DNA of 41,798 bases from positions 1-41,798 of the forward strand of contig JANTGM010000048.1 in NCBI GenBank assembly GCA_024762925.1, written 5' to 3'. The stretch comes from Kofleriaceae bacterium (GTDB lineage: Bacteria > Myxococcota_A > Polyangia > Haliangiales > Haliangiaceae). Both the position numbers and the translations under genes were made by a program. Positions 1-6,413 of the stretch are shown piece by piece (positions within the stretch are counted from its first letter, which is position 1; each line of letters starts with the position of its first letter). The notes under the pieces were generated by a model. The model saw nothing but the letters and a program-made list of their open reading frames with translations. It was not told where the DNA came from and ran no database searches.

Positions 1-139
1 CGACGGGAGCTCGTTCTTTGACAAGGCGCGAAGGACGACCTTGCTGGGGCAAGGAAGGATCTGAGCAACGATGAGCTGAAGGCGTTCAAAGGGCGAAAAG
101 CCGAGCCAGGGCGTTCTATGCCTCTGGATCCCACACTAG
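1..139 (-). repeat. Diverged, left-truncated copy (copy 0) of the CTAG-ended repeat, inverted
   Basis: Read on the minus strand, this stretch aligns with the start of the repeat family. The 28 bases from 139 down to 112 match the left end of the copy at 41649 without a gap at about 20 of 28 positions (hand count), including CTAGTG and ATAGAACG. The next section matches the copy near 1320 (ATAGAACGC, TCGCCC), and TTGCCCCAGCAA and AACGAGCT follow at the expected spacing. It is clearly more decayed than the other copies. It is cut by the window edge. It shares CTAG (136-139) with copy 1. Confidence 0.6.
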
Positions 140-311
140 TGCGCGATTGATGAACGTGCTCACTCGTCTTCTCGCCCGCTGGACAGACTGGCTCAGCCGG
201 TCTTCTTTGTTGTTCATCGAGCGCTTGCCCCAGCAAACTCCCTCTTCCCGCCTCGCCAGCCAACGAGCTGACTTCGCGATCACGAATCAATGTCCATGGA
301 TCGCGCTCTAG
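136..311 (+). repeat. MITE-like CTAG-ended repeat, copy 1 (complete)
   Basis: A 176-bp non-coding element bounded by CTAGTGCGCGAT (136-147) and ATCGCGCTCTAG (300-311), which are inverted repeats with one mismatch. It contains a hairpin at 185-203 (AGACTGGC, loop TCA, GCCGGTCT, with one G-U pair) followed by TCTTTGTTGTT. The conserved core runs from TTGCCCCAGCAA to the Ser/Ala-like GCTGACTTCGCG. Relative to the copy at 41649 it lacks 7 bases after the left end. No transposase lies nearby, so mobility would depend on an enzyme supplied elsewhere. The family name is unknown. Confidence 0.75.
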
Positions 312-1225
312 TCTTCTTGCATTGCGGTAGGAAGCTCGCTGAGCCGCTGAGTCGACGAGCCAACCAACTGGGCCGGTGTGATGCGGGCCAGTCCCCATGG
401 CTCCACATCTCCTCGACAAACTGCAAAGGCACCACCGTCGATGCGACCAACCACTCCGAGCCCTGAACTCTCGGCGCTGGTTCGCTGCGTCTCGGTAGTT
501 TTCTCGGGCAGCCCGGATATATCGAGTTCCACATGTCCGCGCTCACAGCTTAGGACGAGCGAGTAGTTTATAACTCGCCTTTCCAGCATAAGAATATTTC
601 CGATGTCGCTTCGGTAGACCTGTGTCCAGTTGCCGCGAATTCCATGGCTGCGTAGCGTGGCAAAGTCGAGATGGAAGAGCCCAGGTTCGCCAATTCGTCG
701 GGCGAGCAGACCTGATTGTGTGACAACAGCATCGACAAGCCCAGACGCGTGTAGATCCGCGACAGGCGCTCGCTCATCAGAGATCCACCAAGAGCCAGGT
801 TGATGAGGTGTGCAGCCGAGAAACATGTCCTTGGTGCCCATTTGACGAAGCCATCGAGAGACTCCATAGGCAATTTCTGCCGCGCTCCCTGTATCGTCTA
901 GGCGACGGTCCCCATTCCAAAGCACGGTATCTCCGGGCAAGCGATGGATTGCATCAAAGTGGTAGTAGCGGCCCTCCCAAGGTGTTTCGCAACTCATCTT
1001 GTCACCGACGCGCAGCTCGCCAACTCGCGCCGACGCCTGTGGGATGGCGACGTGACATTCGCCTCGGGTATCGAGCGCGATAAACAGAATGCTTCGCGGG
1101 GTAATGCCACGCTTGGCAAGCTCTTGGAAGCCGATGATTGCGGCTGCCGGTTCGCGGAAGTGAAAGACCTTAGCGGGGATCATGAGGCCGCGGAACCTAC
1201 CACCACCTTGGGCGTCTGGCGACAA
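308..1225 (-). CDS. Hypothetical protein of unknown function, 305 aa
   Basis: A 305-residue soluble-looking protein with no signal peptide, no membrane helix and no motif I recognise. Two long, partly repetitive halves can be seen: an N-terminal part around LFIALDTRGECHVAIPQ and a C-terminal part around VVNYSLVLSCERGHVELDIS-like sequence, either of which could be a beta-rich domain, but this is only an impression. The start chosen is TTG at 1225, preceded by AGGG eight bases upstream; an ATG at 1183 without a good ribosome site is the alternative and removes 14 residues. The TAG stop is part of the terminal CTAG of the repeat at 136-311. It is isolated between two repeat copies and reads the same way as the regulator at 1473-3131. 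I do not assign a function. Confidence 0.6.
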   Translation of the reverse strand: MSPDAQGGGRFRGLMIPAKVFHFREPAAAIIGFQELAKRGITPRSILFIALDTRGECHVAIPQASARVGELRVGDKMSCETPWEGRYYHFDAIHRLPGDTVLWNGDRRLDDTGSAAEIAYGVSRWLRQMGTKDMFLGCTPHQPGSWWISDERAPVADLHASGLVDAVVTQSGLLARRIGEPGLFHLDFATLRSHGIRGNWTQVYRSDIGNILMLERRVINYSLVLSCERGHVELDISGLPEKTTETQRTSAESSGLGVVGRIDGGAFAVCRGDVEPWGLARITPAQLVGSSTQRLSELPTAMQED

Positions 1226-1290
1226 TCGAAATGCCCTACAAAATCAGGGCCTTTGTGATTGTCGGGCCGAACTGGCACCGGGCCAAGGTC

Positions 1291-1476
1291 CTGGTCCGGC
1301 GGGACTGGATCGATAGAACGCGCTCACTCATCTTCTCGCCCGCTGGAGAGACTGGCTCAGCCAGTCTTCTTTGTTGTTCCTCGGTCGCTTGCCCCAGCAA
1401 ACTCCCTCTTCCCGCCTCGCCAGCAAACGAGCTGACTTCGCGATTCACGAATCAATATCCATGGATCGCGCACTAG
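1291..1476 (+). repeat. MITE-like CTAG-ended repeat, copy 2 (left end decayed)
   Basis: The sequence from about 1313 (ATAGAACG) to 1476 is nearly identical to copies 1 and 3. The right end ATCGCGCACTAG (1465-1476) is intact. The left inverted repeat is not recognisable; CTGG at 1291 may be what remains of CTAG, so the left border is approximate. The core at 1388-1440 is the best conserved part of the family. The right half also contains CGCGATTCACGAAT (1439-1452), a direct copy of the left-end core. Confidence 0.7.
1349..1377 (+). terminator. Hairpin plus T-rich tract inside repeat copy 2
   Basis: AGACTGGC / TCA / GCCAGTCT forms a perfect 8-bp stem (1349-1367) followed by TCTTTGTTGTT. Equivalent hairpins occur at 185-203 and 41705-41723; the loop and one stem position vary while pairing is kept. 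The T tract follows on the plus strand, opposite to the flanking genes, so any termination would block antisense reading. The tract is interrupted by G, so terminator strength is doubtful. Confidence 0.4.
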
Positions 1477-3131
1477 AACGCATTGTCGCCGCGAGCCGGG
1501 GGAACGCCCCAGCCTTTGAGTTTTCGCCACAAGGTGTTGGCACCAATGCCAAGCGCTTTCGCCGTACGGGTTCGGTTCCCTCGATAGCGCTCGAGCACTT
1601 CCAGAACGTAGCGCCTTTCAATCTCAGCCATAGACAAGACTTGGTCGTGTTGCACCTTGGCGAACTCGTCCCGGATGCTTCGAAGCGACGGCGAGAGATG
1701 GTCGACCTCAACTTTGGTCTTCGAGCCCGCGAGAATGACGGCTCGCTCCATGGCATTTCTCAGCTCCGTGAGATTGCCGGGCCAACTATGCCCAACAAGC
1801 GCCTCGGCGACCTTGGGAGAAAGCGTCTTCTGTTCGATCTCGCTTCGAGCGCACGCCTCGGCAAGATAGTGTCGTGCGAGTGGCAAGACGTCCTCTGTTC
1901 GCAATCGCAACGGTGGTACTTCGAGGTTCATGACATTGAGAAGGTAGTAGAGGTCATTGCGAAAGCGCCCTTCCTGCGTGAGCTGTCCCAGGTCCCTGCT
2001 GCTTGTTGCCAAGATTCGCAAGTCGATCGCGCGTGGAGTGTTGGCACCCGTGGGCCAAATTTCATTCTCTTGAATGGCACGGAGCAGGGCGACTTGGCTT
2101 GTTGGCGACATCTGCCCCACTTCTTCAAGTACGAGTGTGCCACCCCGCGCTTGCTCAAAGAGCCCGGTCTTTGCGGAGATTGCACCGGGAAGCGCGCCGG
2201 GCTCATGCCCAAAGAGTTCGCTGTTAAACAGTGCTTCGGGCAGCGCTCCGCAGTTGATGCGCAGCAGTGGGCCATCGGCGTTTTCGCCTTGAGCATGGAG
2301 GTAGCTGGCGATCTCTGCCTTGCCGGTTCCGCTCTCGCCCGAAAGAAGGACGACGGAGTCGCTGAGGGCAACGGTATCACAGAGGGAAAGCAGCTTGTTC
2401 ATCTCGGGGCTGACGGCCGTTGGATGCCGCCCCTTTGGCATGCTGCTCAAGCGCCGCTCTTCTCGTTTGCGGGAGGCCCGCTTGGCGCTGCTCTCATGAA
2501 GCTCTCTCGCCCGTGCCTTGAGTTCGTTGGCGAGGGGCTGAGCTTGGTAGTCCCTTGCAACTCTGTCACCATCGTCGGCCCAAGCTCTACGAGTTTTACC
2601 TACGACACGACAGCAGTCTCCACCCATGGCCGCGCACTCTGTTTCTACGACGATACACTCCTCGCCCATCAGCGCGGTTGCAAAGCCCGAGGCAAACCCC
2701 GCAAGTGTCCAACAGACAGGTTCGGTTGCGGACGTTGCAATGCGCTTGTGCTGTTCCACTTCGTAGGAATGAGTCCACTCGACCTCCATCTCAAAAATGC
2801 CCTTTTCTCGATCGACCTTGAGGTGCTGGACATCGGGATTTACTTTGCCTTCGTTGCGCTGCAGACTCGGACACGAGAGCCACCACTCTTCGTCGCTTTT
2901 CCAATCGACGAGAGATTTCGTGGTGAGTGCATCTCGGTAGCCATTGGCGAAACCGAAGCGCTTGAGGATTGGGCGCGCTTGGTTGCTTCCCAGCGATTCG
3001 ACGAGTTCGTGGCGCAGGTTGCCAAATGCATCTGCGTCCCACAGCAACATTCGTCGCTCCTTGAAGCGGATGGAGCCTTCGTTTTGGGCAAAGTCGAGAA
3101 GGTCGAGCAGGTGCAGTTCTGATGCTTTCAT
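1473..3131 (-). CDS. Sigma-54-dependent activator, XylR/DmpR type (V4R sensor, AAA+, Fis HTH), with GALPGA loop
   Basis: A 552-residue enhancer-binding protein. Residues 1-180 form an XylR-N/V4R sensor like that of DmpR and XylR, which bind aromatic effectors; the cysteine cluster ETECAAMGGDCC (164-174) matches the V4R metal-site region. Residues 235-485 are the AAA+ domain with Walker A GESGTGK (265-271). Residues 495-543 are a Fis-type HTH. Three departures stand out: the sigma-54 contact loop reads GALPGA (312-317) instead of GAFTGA, Walker B has LEEV rather than LDEI, and the WPGN motif is followed by LTEL rather than VREL. The start ATG has GGAG about ten bases upstream. The stop codon comes from the repeat end at 1473-1476, and the tail after the HTH is short. 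It may be a divergent activator, or a repressor that no longer engages sigma-54. The target is unknown; the nearest divergent gene is at 3403. Confidence 0.85.
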   Translation of the reverse strand: MKASELHLLDLLDFAQNEGSIRFKERRMLLWDADAFGNLRHELVESLGSNQARPILKRFGFANGYRDALTTKSLVDWKSDEEWWLSCPSLQRNEGKVNPDVQHLKVDREKGIFEMEVEWTHSYEVEQHKRIATSATEPVCWTLAGFASGFATALMGEECIVVETECAAMGGDCCRVVGKTRRAWADDGDRVARDYQAQPLANELKARARELHESSAKRASRKREERRLSSMPKGRHPTAVSPEMNKLLSLCDTVALSDSVVLLSGESGTGKAEIASYLHAQGENADGPLLRINCGALPEALFNSELFGHEPGALPGAISAKTGLFEQARGGTLVLEEVGQMSPTSQVALLRAIQENEIWPTGANTPRAIDLRILATSSRDLGQLTQEGRFRNDLYYLLNVMNLEVPPLRLRTEDVLPLARHYLAEACARSEIEQKTLSPKVAEALVGHSWPGNLTELRNAMERAVILAGSKTKVEVDHLSPSLRSIRDEFAKVQHDQVLSMAEIERRYVLEVLERYRGNRTRTAKALGIGANTLWRKLKGWGVPPARGDNAF

Positions 3132-3402
3132 AAGGAGCTCCGGCGGGCCGAAATGGAGTAACGGCTCTCTTGAACAAGATTGGGTACGCCACTTTGAGGC
3201 AAATCGTTACAGGCTGGTGGCAATCAATTTCATTGTGGGGATCTAGGAACCTGGGAGTTGCACTCAGGCTGTAACCGCACACAAATTGCTGCGTATGTCG
3301 GACGAAAGACTCACATCTCGAATTGGTGGGATGTAGCATTCACTCAATGACGCAGAGCGCTAACTCTGCAACTCTTCAAATTTCATCGAAAGAACCTAGA
3401 AA
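3132..3402. other. Divergent intergenic region between regulator and cytochrome gene
   Basis: This 271-bp region must hold promoters for both flanking genes. I find no convincing -35/-10 pair and no -24/-12 site; TGGCA near 3219 lacks the GC element at the right distance. A small inverted repeat, GCAGAG (3352-3357) / CTCTGC (3364-3369), lies in the leader of the cytochrome gene. No reading frame here looks coding. Confidence 0.5.
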
Positions 3403-3978
3403 ATGAACAAACTACTTCTCCTTGGCTTGGCTTCTGGCCTCATGGCATGCGGCGGCGGCAGCAAGAGCGACTCCATGAACTCGGCAAATCCCTGTGGCGC
3501 GAACCCCTGTGGCGCAAACCCCTGTGGTGACAATCCCTGTGGTGACAATCCCTGTGGTAACCCATGCGGGGGCAGCGATAGCGCGGGTCCCATGGACGTC
3601 GGAGTCGACTGGACTGGTTGGGCAACTTGGAACAAAGTGAACGCTGAGCCATTTGTCTCAAAGGGGCACAAGAAACCTTGGGTGAACGTCTATGTTCCTT
3701 CCGAGCAAGTCTCAACATACGCCGCACTCGAAGGCGAAATGCCTGAAGGATTTGCGATTGTAAAATCCGTGCACAAGGACGCTGAGGGCGCCGCCGGAGA
3801 TGTTGCAGCTCTGACGGTGATGGTCAAGATGGGCAGCGACTACGATCCTGAAAATGGCAACTGGTACTACGGTGTACTTTCCGCCGATGGAACCAAGGCC
3901 ATGCAAGAAGGCAAGCTTGCCGGTTGTATTGGCTGCCACTCCTCGGCAAATACCGACTATCTCTTTGGAACGAAGTAG
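3403..3978 (+). CDS. Cytochrome P460-like lipoprotein with NPCG repeats
   Basis: 191 residues. The N-terminus is a lipoprotein signal with lipobox LMAC (Cys16), so the protein is probably anchored in the envelope. Residues 29-56 hold six NPCG units. Residues 68-190 resemble the cytochrome P460 family: a VYV-type strand after the His/Lys-rich segment, SDYDPENGNWYYGVL, and the c-type haem motif CIGCH (175-179) followed by TDYLFG. Family members are small periplasmic haem proteins; some oxidise hydroxylamine and others have no known substrate. The crosslinking Lys of true P460 cannot be assigned by eye. The gene stands alone, divergent from the regulator, and is followed by two terminator hairpins. 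The Shine-Dalgarno (AAAGAA) is weak. Confidence 0.8.
   Translation: MNKLLLLGLASGLMACGGGSKSDSMNSANPCGANPCGANPCGDNPCGDNPCGNPCGGSDSAGPMDVGVDWTGWATWNKVNAEPFVSKGHKKPWVNVYVPSEQVSTYAALEGEMPEGFAIVKSVHKDAEGAAGDVAALTVMVKMGSDYDPENGNWYYGVLSADGTKAMQEGKLAGCIGCHSSANTDYLFGTK
3487..3570 (+). repeat. Tandem NPCG-coding repeat, 15-bp period
   Basis: Six in-frame Asn-Pro-Cys-Gly units, five of them spaced by one Ala or Asp (15-bp period) and the last two adjacent (12 bp). Third-position changes (AATCCC/AACCCC, TGTGGC/TGTGGT) show the units are not identical, so the repeat is not a very recent expansion. It puts six cysteines between the lipid anchor and the haem domain. Confidence 0.9.
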
Positions 3979-4014
3979 TCTCGATTCGGGTTCGAACACG
4001 AGACCGAAACGACG

Positions 4015-4045
4015 AAGAGCGCGTCAGGCTGACGCGCTCTTTGTG
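4015..4045 (+). terminator. Strong hairpin after the cytochrome gene
   Basis: AAGAGCGCGTCA (4015-4026), loop GGC, TGACGCGCTCTT (4030-4041): a perfect 12-bp stem followed by TTGTGG. It lies 37 bases after the cytochrome stop codon and can also act on the opposing gene at 4086-4892. Confidence 0.7.
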
Positions 4046-4050
4046 GTTTC

Positions 4051-4080
4051 AAAGGGCGCAAAGAGAAGCGCCTTTTTTTG
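4051..4080 (+). terminator. Second intrinsic terminator with T7 tract
   Basis: AAAGGGCGC (4051-4059) pairs with GCGCCTTTT (4068-4076) with one G-U pair and an 8-base loop, followed directly by a run of T ending at 4079. Tandem with the hairpin at 4015. Confidence 0.75.
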
Positions 4081-4085
4081 TGTTG

Positions 4086-4892
4086 TTAGTAGAAGAGGTG
4101 AAGTGAGAGTTCGGTAAGAGGTGTCCAGATGGCGCCAACATCAATATTGCTTGTTGTTGCATCATCGCTGATCTGGAACGAAGTGCTGGTGTAGTTGACA
4201 AATGGATTGCGAGCCGTGAAGCTCAAACACCAATTGGCGTTGTACCAGTACTCCACACCCAGACCGTAGTCGACAGCCAGCGTCGTTGTGGTGCTGTTGT
4301 TGTCATCGCCATCAGGATCATCGCTGTCAAAGCCCAGTGAGCCACCAACGGTCGCGATTAGGTCAACCTTGCCACGACTCTTGAGTGGGAGACGAACATT
4401 GGTACCAAGGAGAAGCTCGTTTTGCGCATCCTTGATGTCATCGTTCATCTGGCTTTGGCCATGGGTTGCAAGGCGTATGAACGGCTCGAAGGTAAGTGCA
4501 GATGCGAGGCGGAAACGTGCGCTCGCACCATCAGGACGATCAAGTTCGGCACCTCCGAGAATGTAGTTGATGCCGAGACCGAGACTCAGCCCTTTTGCAC
4601 GAGCGGTCGCCGGTGCGTCTGGCTCGACAGGTTCTACAGGCGCCGGTGCTGCCGCGGGCGCAGGTGCTGGTGGGGTTGGCGTTGGTGCGTAGACCGGTGC
4701 TGGTGCTGGTGCCGGTGCTGGTGCCGGTGCTGTGACTGGAGCTGGTGCCGGAGCGGGCACTGGGGTCGGGGTTGGTGGCGGGGTAGGCTCACCGAATCCA
4801 GTTCCCGGCTGCTGTGCAAGAGCAACGCTTGGCAGAAGAAGGGCAGCGCCAAGCGCCAACCCGGATACGAGGGATTTCTTAGTATTGGTCAT
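4086..4892 (-). CDS. Outer-membrane beta-barrel protein with Pro/Ala-rich linker
   Basis: 268 residues. A Sec signal peptide ends at about ALA26. Residues 27-95 are almost entirely Pro, Ala, Thr and Val in a PAPAPAP pattern, which suits a stiff periplasmic or cell-wall spacer. Residues 100-268 look like an eight-or-so stranded barrel: alternating strands, YILGGAEL, long acidic loop DSDDPDGDDNN, and a C-terminal strand ending LSLHLFY with the terminal aromatic typical of BAM substrates. AGGAG lies ten bases before the ATG, inside the end of the upstream gene; the two genes are separated by 2 bp and are surely co-transcribed. The specific role (structural, porin-like) is not known. Confidence 0.75.
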   Translation of the reverse strand: MTNTKKSLVSGLALGAALLLPSVALAQQPGTGFGEPTPPPTPTPVPAPAPAPVTAPAPAPAPAPAPVYAPTPTPPAPAPAAAPAPVEPVEPDAPATARAKGLSLGLGINYILGGAELDRPDGASARFRLASALTFEPFIRLATHGQSQMNDDIKDAQNELLLGTNVRLPLKSRGKVDLIATVGGSLGFDSDDPDGDDNNSTTTTLAVDYGLGVEYWYNANWCLSFTARNPFVNYTSTSFQISDDATTSNIDVGAIWTPLTELSLHLFY

Positions 4893-4894
4893 AT

Positions 4895-5245
4895 TTATTG
4901 ATCTCCTGGTCGTGGATCGGTTTCGGGAACAGACTCATCGTCGATGATTACATCAGAGAGCGATTGGCAATCGGACTCACAATTGTCGAGAGTTTGGCAG
5001 GATGAGGTTGTGACGCATGAGAAACAGGCGTCGGTTAGAATTCGCTCGTCACCAGTCTCTTCTTCTGCACGTGTAATGTCAGCGGTGCAATCCGTAGCGC
5101 AAACGGCAATGCCTTCCTCTGTACCATCGGAGATGCACTGGCAGATGCTGTTGCAGAAGTCTTCAGCTCGGTGATCGCCACAGGCTGCAAAGGTGACTAG
5201 TCCCGATAGGGCGAGCGCGGTGAATATGGAACGTCGGATGAACAT
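4895..5245 (-). CDS. Cys-rich lipoprotein, 116 aa
   Basis: A small lipoprotein: MFIRRSIFTALALSG-type signal and lipobox FAAC (Cys22). The mature part has ten further cysteines in spaced pairs (FC, IC, QC, VC, DC, AC, SC, SC, NC, DC), which suggests a disulfide-stabilised envelope protein, then a Ser/Asp/Glu-rich tail. I chose ATG 5245 because AAGGGGA lies just upstream and the signal peptide starts cleanly there; an upstream start at 5281 would add twelve polar residues before the signal. It is the first gene of a two-gene unit with the barrel protein. Many Myxococcota genomes carry such Cys-rich lipoproteins of unknown function; no family name is claimed. Confidence 0.7.
   Translation of the reverse strand: MFIRRSIFTALALSGLVTFAACGDHRAEDFCNSICQCISDGTEEGIAVCATDCTADITRAEEETGDERILTDACFSCVTTSSCQTLDNCESDCQSLSDVIIDDESVPETDPRPGDQ
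4903..4907 (-). promoter_or_regulatory. Ribosome binding site of the barrel gene within the upstream gene's end
   Basis: The minus strand reads AGGAG ten bases before the ATG at 4892, inside the last codons of the lipoprotein gene, which supports that start and translational linkage. Confidence 0.7.
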
Positions 5246-5290
5246 AGCAGTTTTCCCCTTAGAGTCCGCGAAGCATCCCATGTCTCACAT

Positions 5291-5310
5291 GCCGGGTAAA
5301 AAAACCTGGC
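5291..5310. repeat. Short inverted repeat with A-rich centre
   Basis: GCCGGGT, six A, ACCTGGC (one G-U pair in plus-strand RNA). It lies between the phosphotransferase-like gene and the Cys-rich lipoprotein, which read in the same direction. It could be an operator or a weak transcription boundary; it has no trailing U tract. Confidence 0.3.
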
Positions 5311-5342
5311 AACAATTTGCGTCCTAGATTGAACGGCATCCA

Positions 5343-6413
5343 CTAAAGGTGACCTTGATCAATCGATCGCTGGGCTTGCGCGCTCAGAATCCCCACAGCG
5401 TGGATAAACTGGCCGAAGCGTGGGTCAGTCGTGAGCCCCTTTTGGAAGCGAAAGTAGATTTGCTGGACGATGACCAGGCTCTTAAAGAGTCCAAACACAT
5501 AATAGAAGAGAATATTCGCGATCTCGGCTCCAGTACGCTCCGCATAGTAATCGGCAATTTGTTGCCGACTGAACATGCCTGGTAGGTGCGTTGGGCAGAA
5601 TCGCAGATTGTGCAGGACCGCTAGGTCGTCTGCTTGAACCCAGTAGCCCAAGGCCCCACCGAGGTCCATCAGCGGATCCCCTAGGGTGGTCATCTCCCAA
5701 TCGAGAATGCCGCGAACCTCCCGGGGGTTGTCGGGGTTCAAGACAAGATTGTCGAATTTGTAGTCGTTGTGAATGAGAGCTGCCCGTGCACTGGTCGGAA
5801 TGTTCTCAGCGAGCCACTTGGCAACCGCATTCACCGTTTCAATGTCGTCTGTCTTTGCGTCTTGGTAACGCCGCGTCCAACCGCGCACTTGCCGCTCGAC
5901 ATAGTCATCGGGGCGCCCGAGTTCCCCAAGTCCAATTGCTTGATAGTCCACGTCGTGAACTTCGGCAAGGGTATTGACTAGAGAGCGACACATGTCGGCC
6001 AACAGCTCTGGTGAGGGTGTCATCTCTTGGGGGAACTCTTTGCGCAGAATAAATCCCTCAACGCGCTCCATGACATAGAAGGTGCAACCAAGCACAGATT
6101 CGTCCTCGCAGTACGCGAGTGGAGTAGGAGCTTTCGCGAATGCGGGGCCAAGCCGGGAGAGCACTCGATACTCGCGCCCCATGTCATGCGCTGCCTTCAC
6201 TTTCGATCCAACTGGCGGCCTTCGCAAAACGGCCTGCCACGCCCCTTGGGAAACTAGATAGGTAAGATTGGAGTGGCCACCAGGGAACTGCTCGATGACG
6301 AGCGGGTCGCTTGCGGTAACTGCCTCGATCTCCGATGCCAAGAACGCACAGAGCTTCTTGGCATCGAGCTCTTCACCAGCACGAACGGACTTGGGTTGAT
6401 CGAGAAGGCTCAT
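5343..6413 (-). CDS. APH-fold kinase of the ACAD10/11 and LvaA type
   Basis: 356 residues of the aminoglycoside-phosphotransferase fold. The catalytic loop is HNDYKFDN (215-222) and the metal-binding segment is ILDWEMTTLGDP (237-248). In this subfamily the kinase phosphorylates the 4-hydroxyl of a 4-hydroxyacyl-CoA (LvaA of the levulinate pathway; N-terminal domain of human ACAD10/11), and a partner dehydrogenase-like enzyme then removes the phosphate. That partner is the next gene upstream: the ATG overlaps its TGA as ATGA, so the pair is translationally coupled. The role is therefore inferred from family plus neighbour, not aminoglycoside resistance. The substrate chain length cannot be read from the sequence. 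Confidence 0.8.
   Translation of the reverse strand: MSLLDQPKSVRAGEELDAKKLCAFLASEIEAVTASDPLVIEQFPGGHSNLTYLVSQGAWQAVLRRPPVGSKVKAAHDMGREYRVLSRLGPAFAKAPTPLAYCEDESVLGCTFYVMERVEGFILRKEFPQEMTPSPELLADMCRSLVNTLAEVHDVDYQAIGLGELGRPDDYVERQVRGWTRRYQDAKTDDIETVNAVAKWLAENIPTSARAALIHNDYKFDNLVLNPDNPREVRGILDWEMTTLGDPLMDLGGALGYWVQADDLAVLHNLRFCPTHLPGMFSRQQIADYYAERTGAEIANILFYYVFGLFKSLVIVQQIYFRFQKGLTTDPRFGQFIHAVGILSAQAQRSIDQGHL

Noticed and set aside
1-64. Partial gene running in from the left edge
   Set aside because: The short open frames end by base 21, 64 or 72 or match the inverted repeat copy; none shows a recognisable protein.
1271-1290. TGGCAC as a -24 element of a sigma-54 promoter
   Set aside because: The TTGC element at the proper distance is missing, as is also the case near 3219.
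1231-1476. Short reading frames inside repeat copy 2, on both strands
   Set aside because: The repeat stays similar among copies but frames do not show synonymous-type change, and no start with a ribosome site is seen. The structure is better conserved than the peptide.
1371-3122. Long plus-strand reading frame opposite the sigma-54 activator
   Set aside because: The minus strand encodes recognisable V4R, AAA+ and HTH domains; the opposite frame is a mirror of biased codon use and has no domain.
3487-3570. NPCG and GGN tracts as CRISPR-like arrays
   Set aside because: Both are in-frame coding tandem repeats without spacers.
4422-4901. Trp/Cys/Arg-rich frame opposite the Pro/Ala linker
   Set aside because: It is the complement of the repetitive PAPAPA coding region; composition is an artefact.
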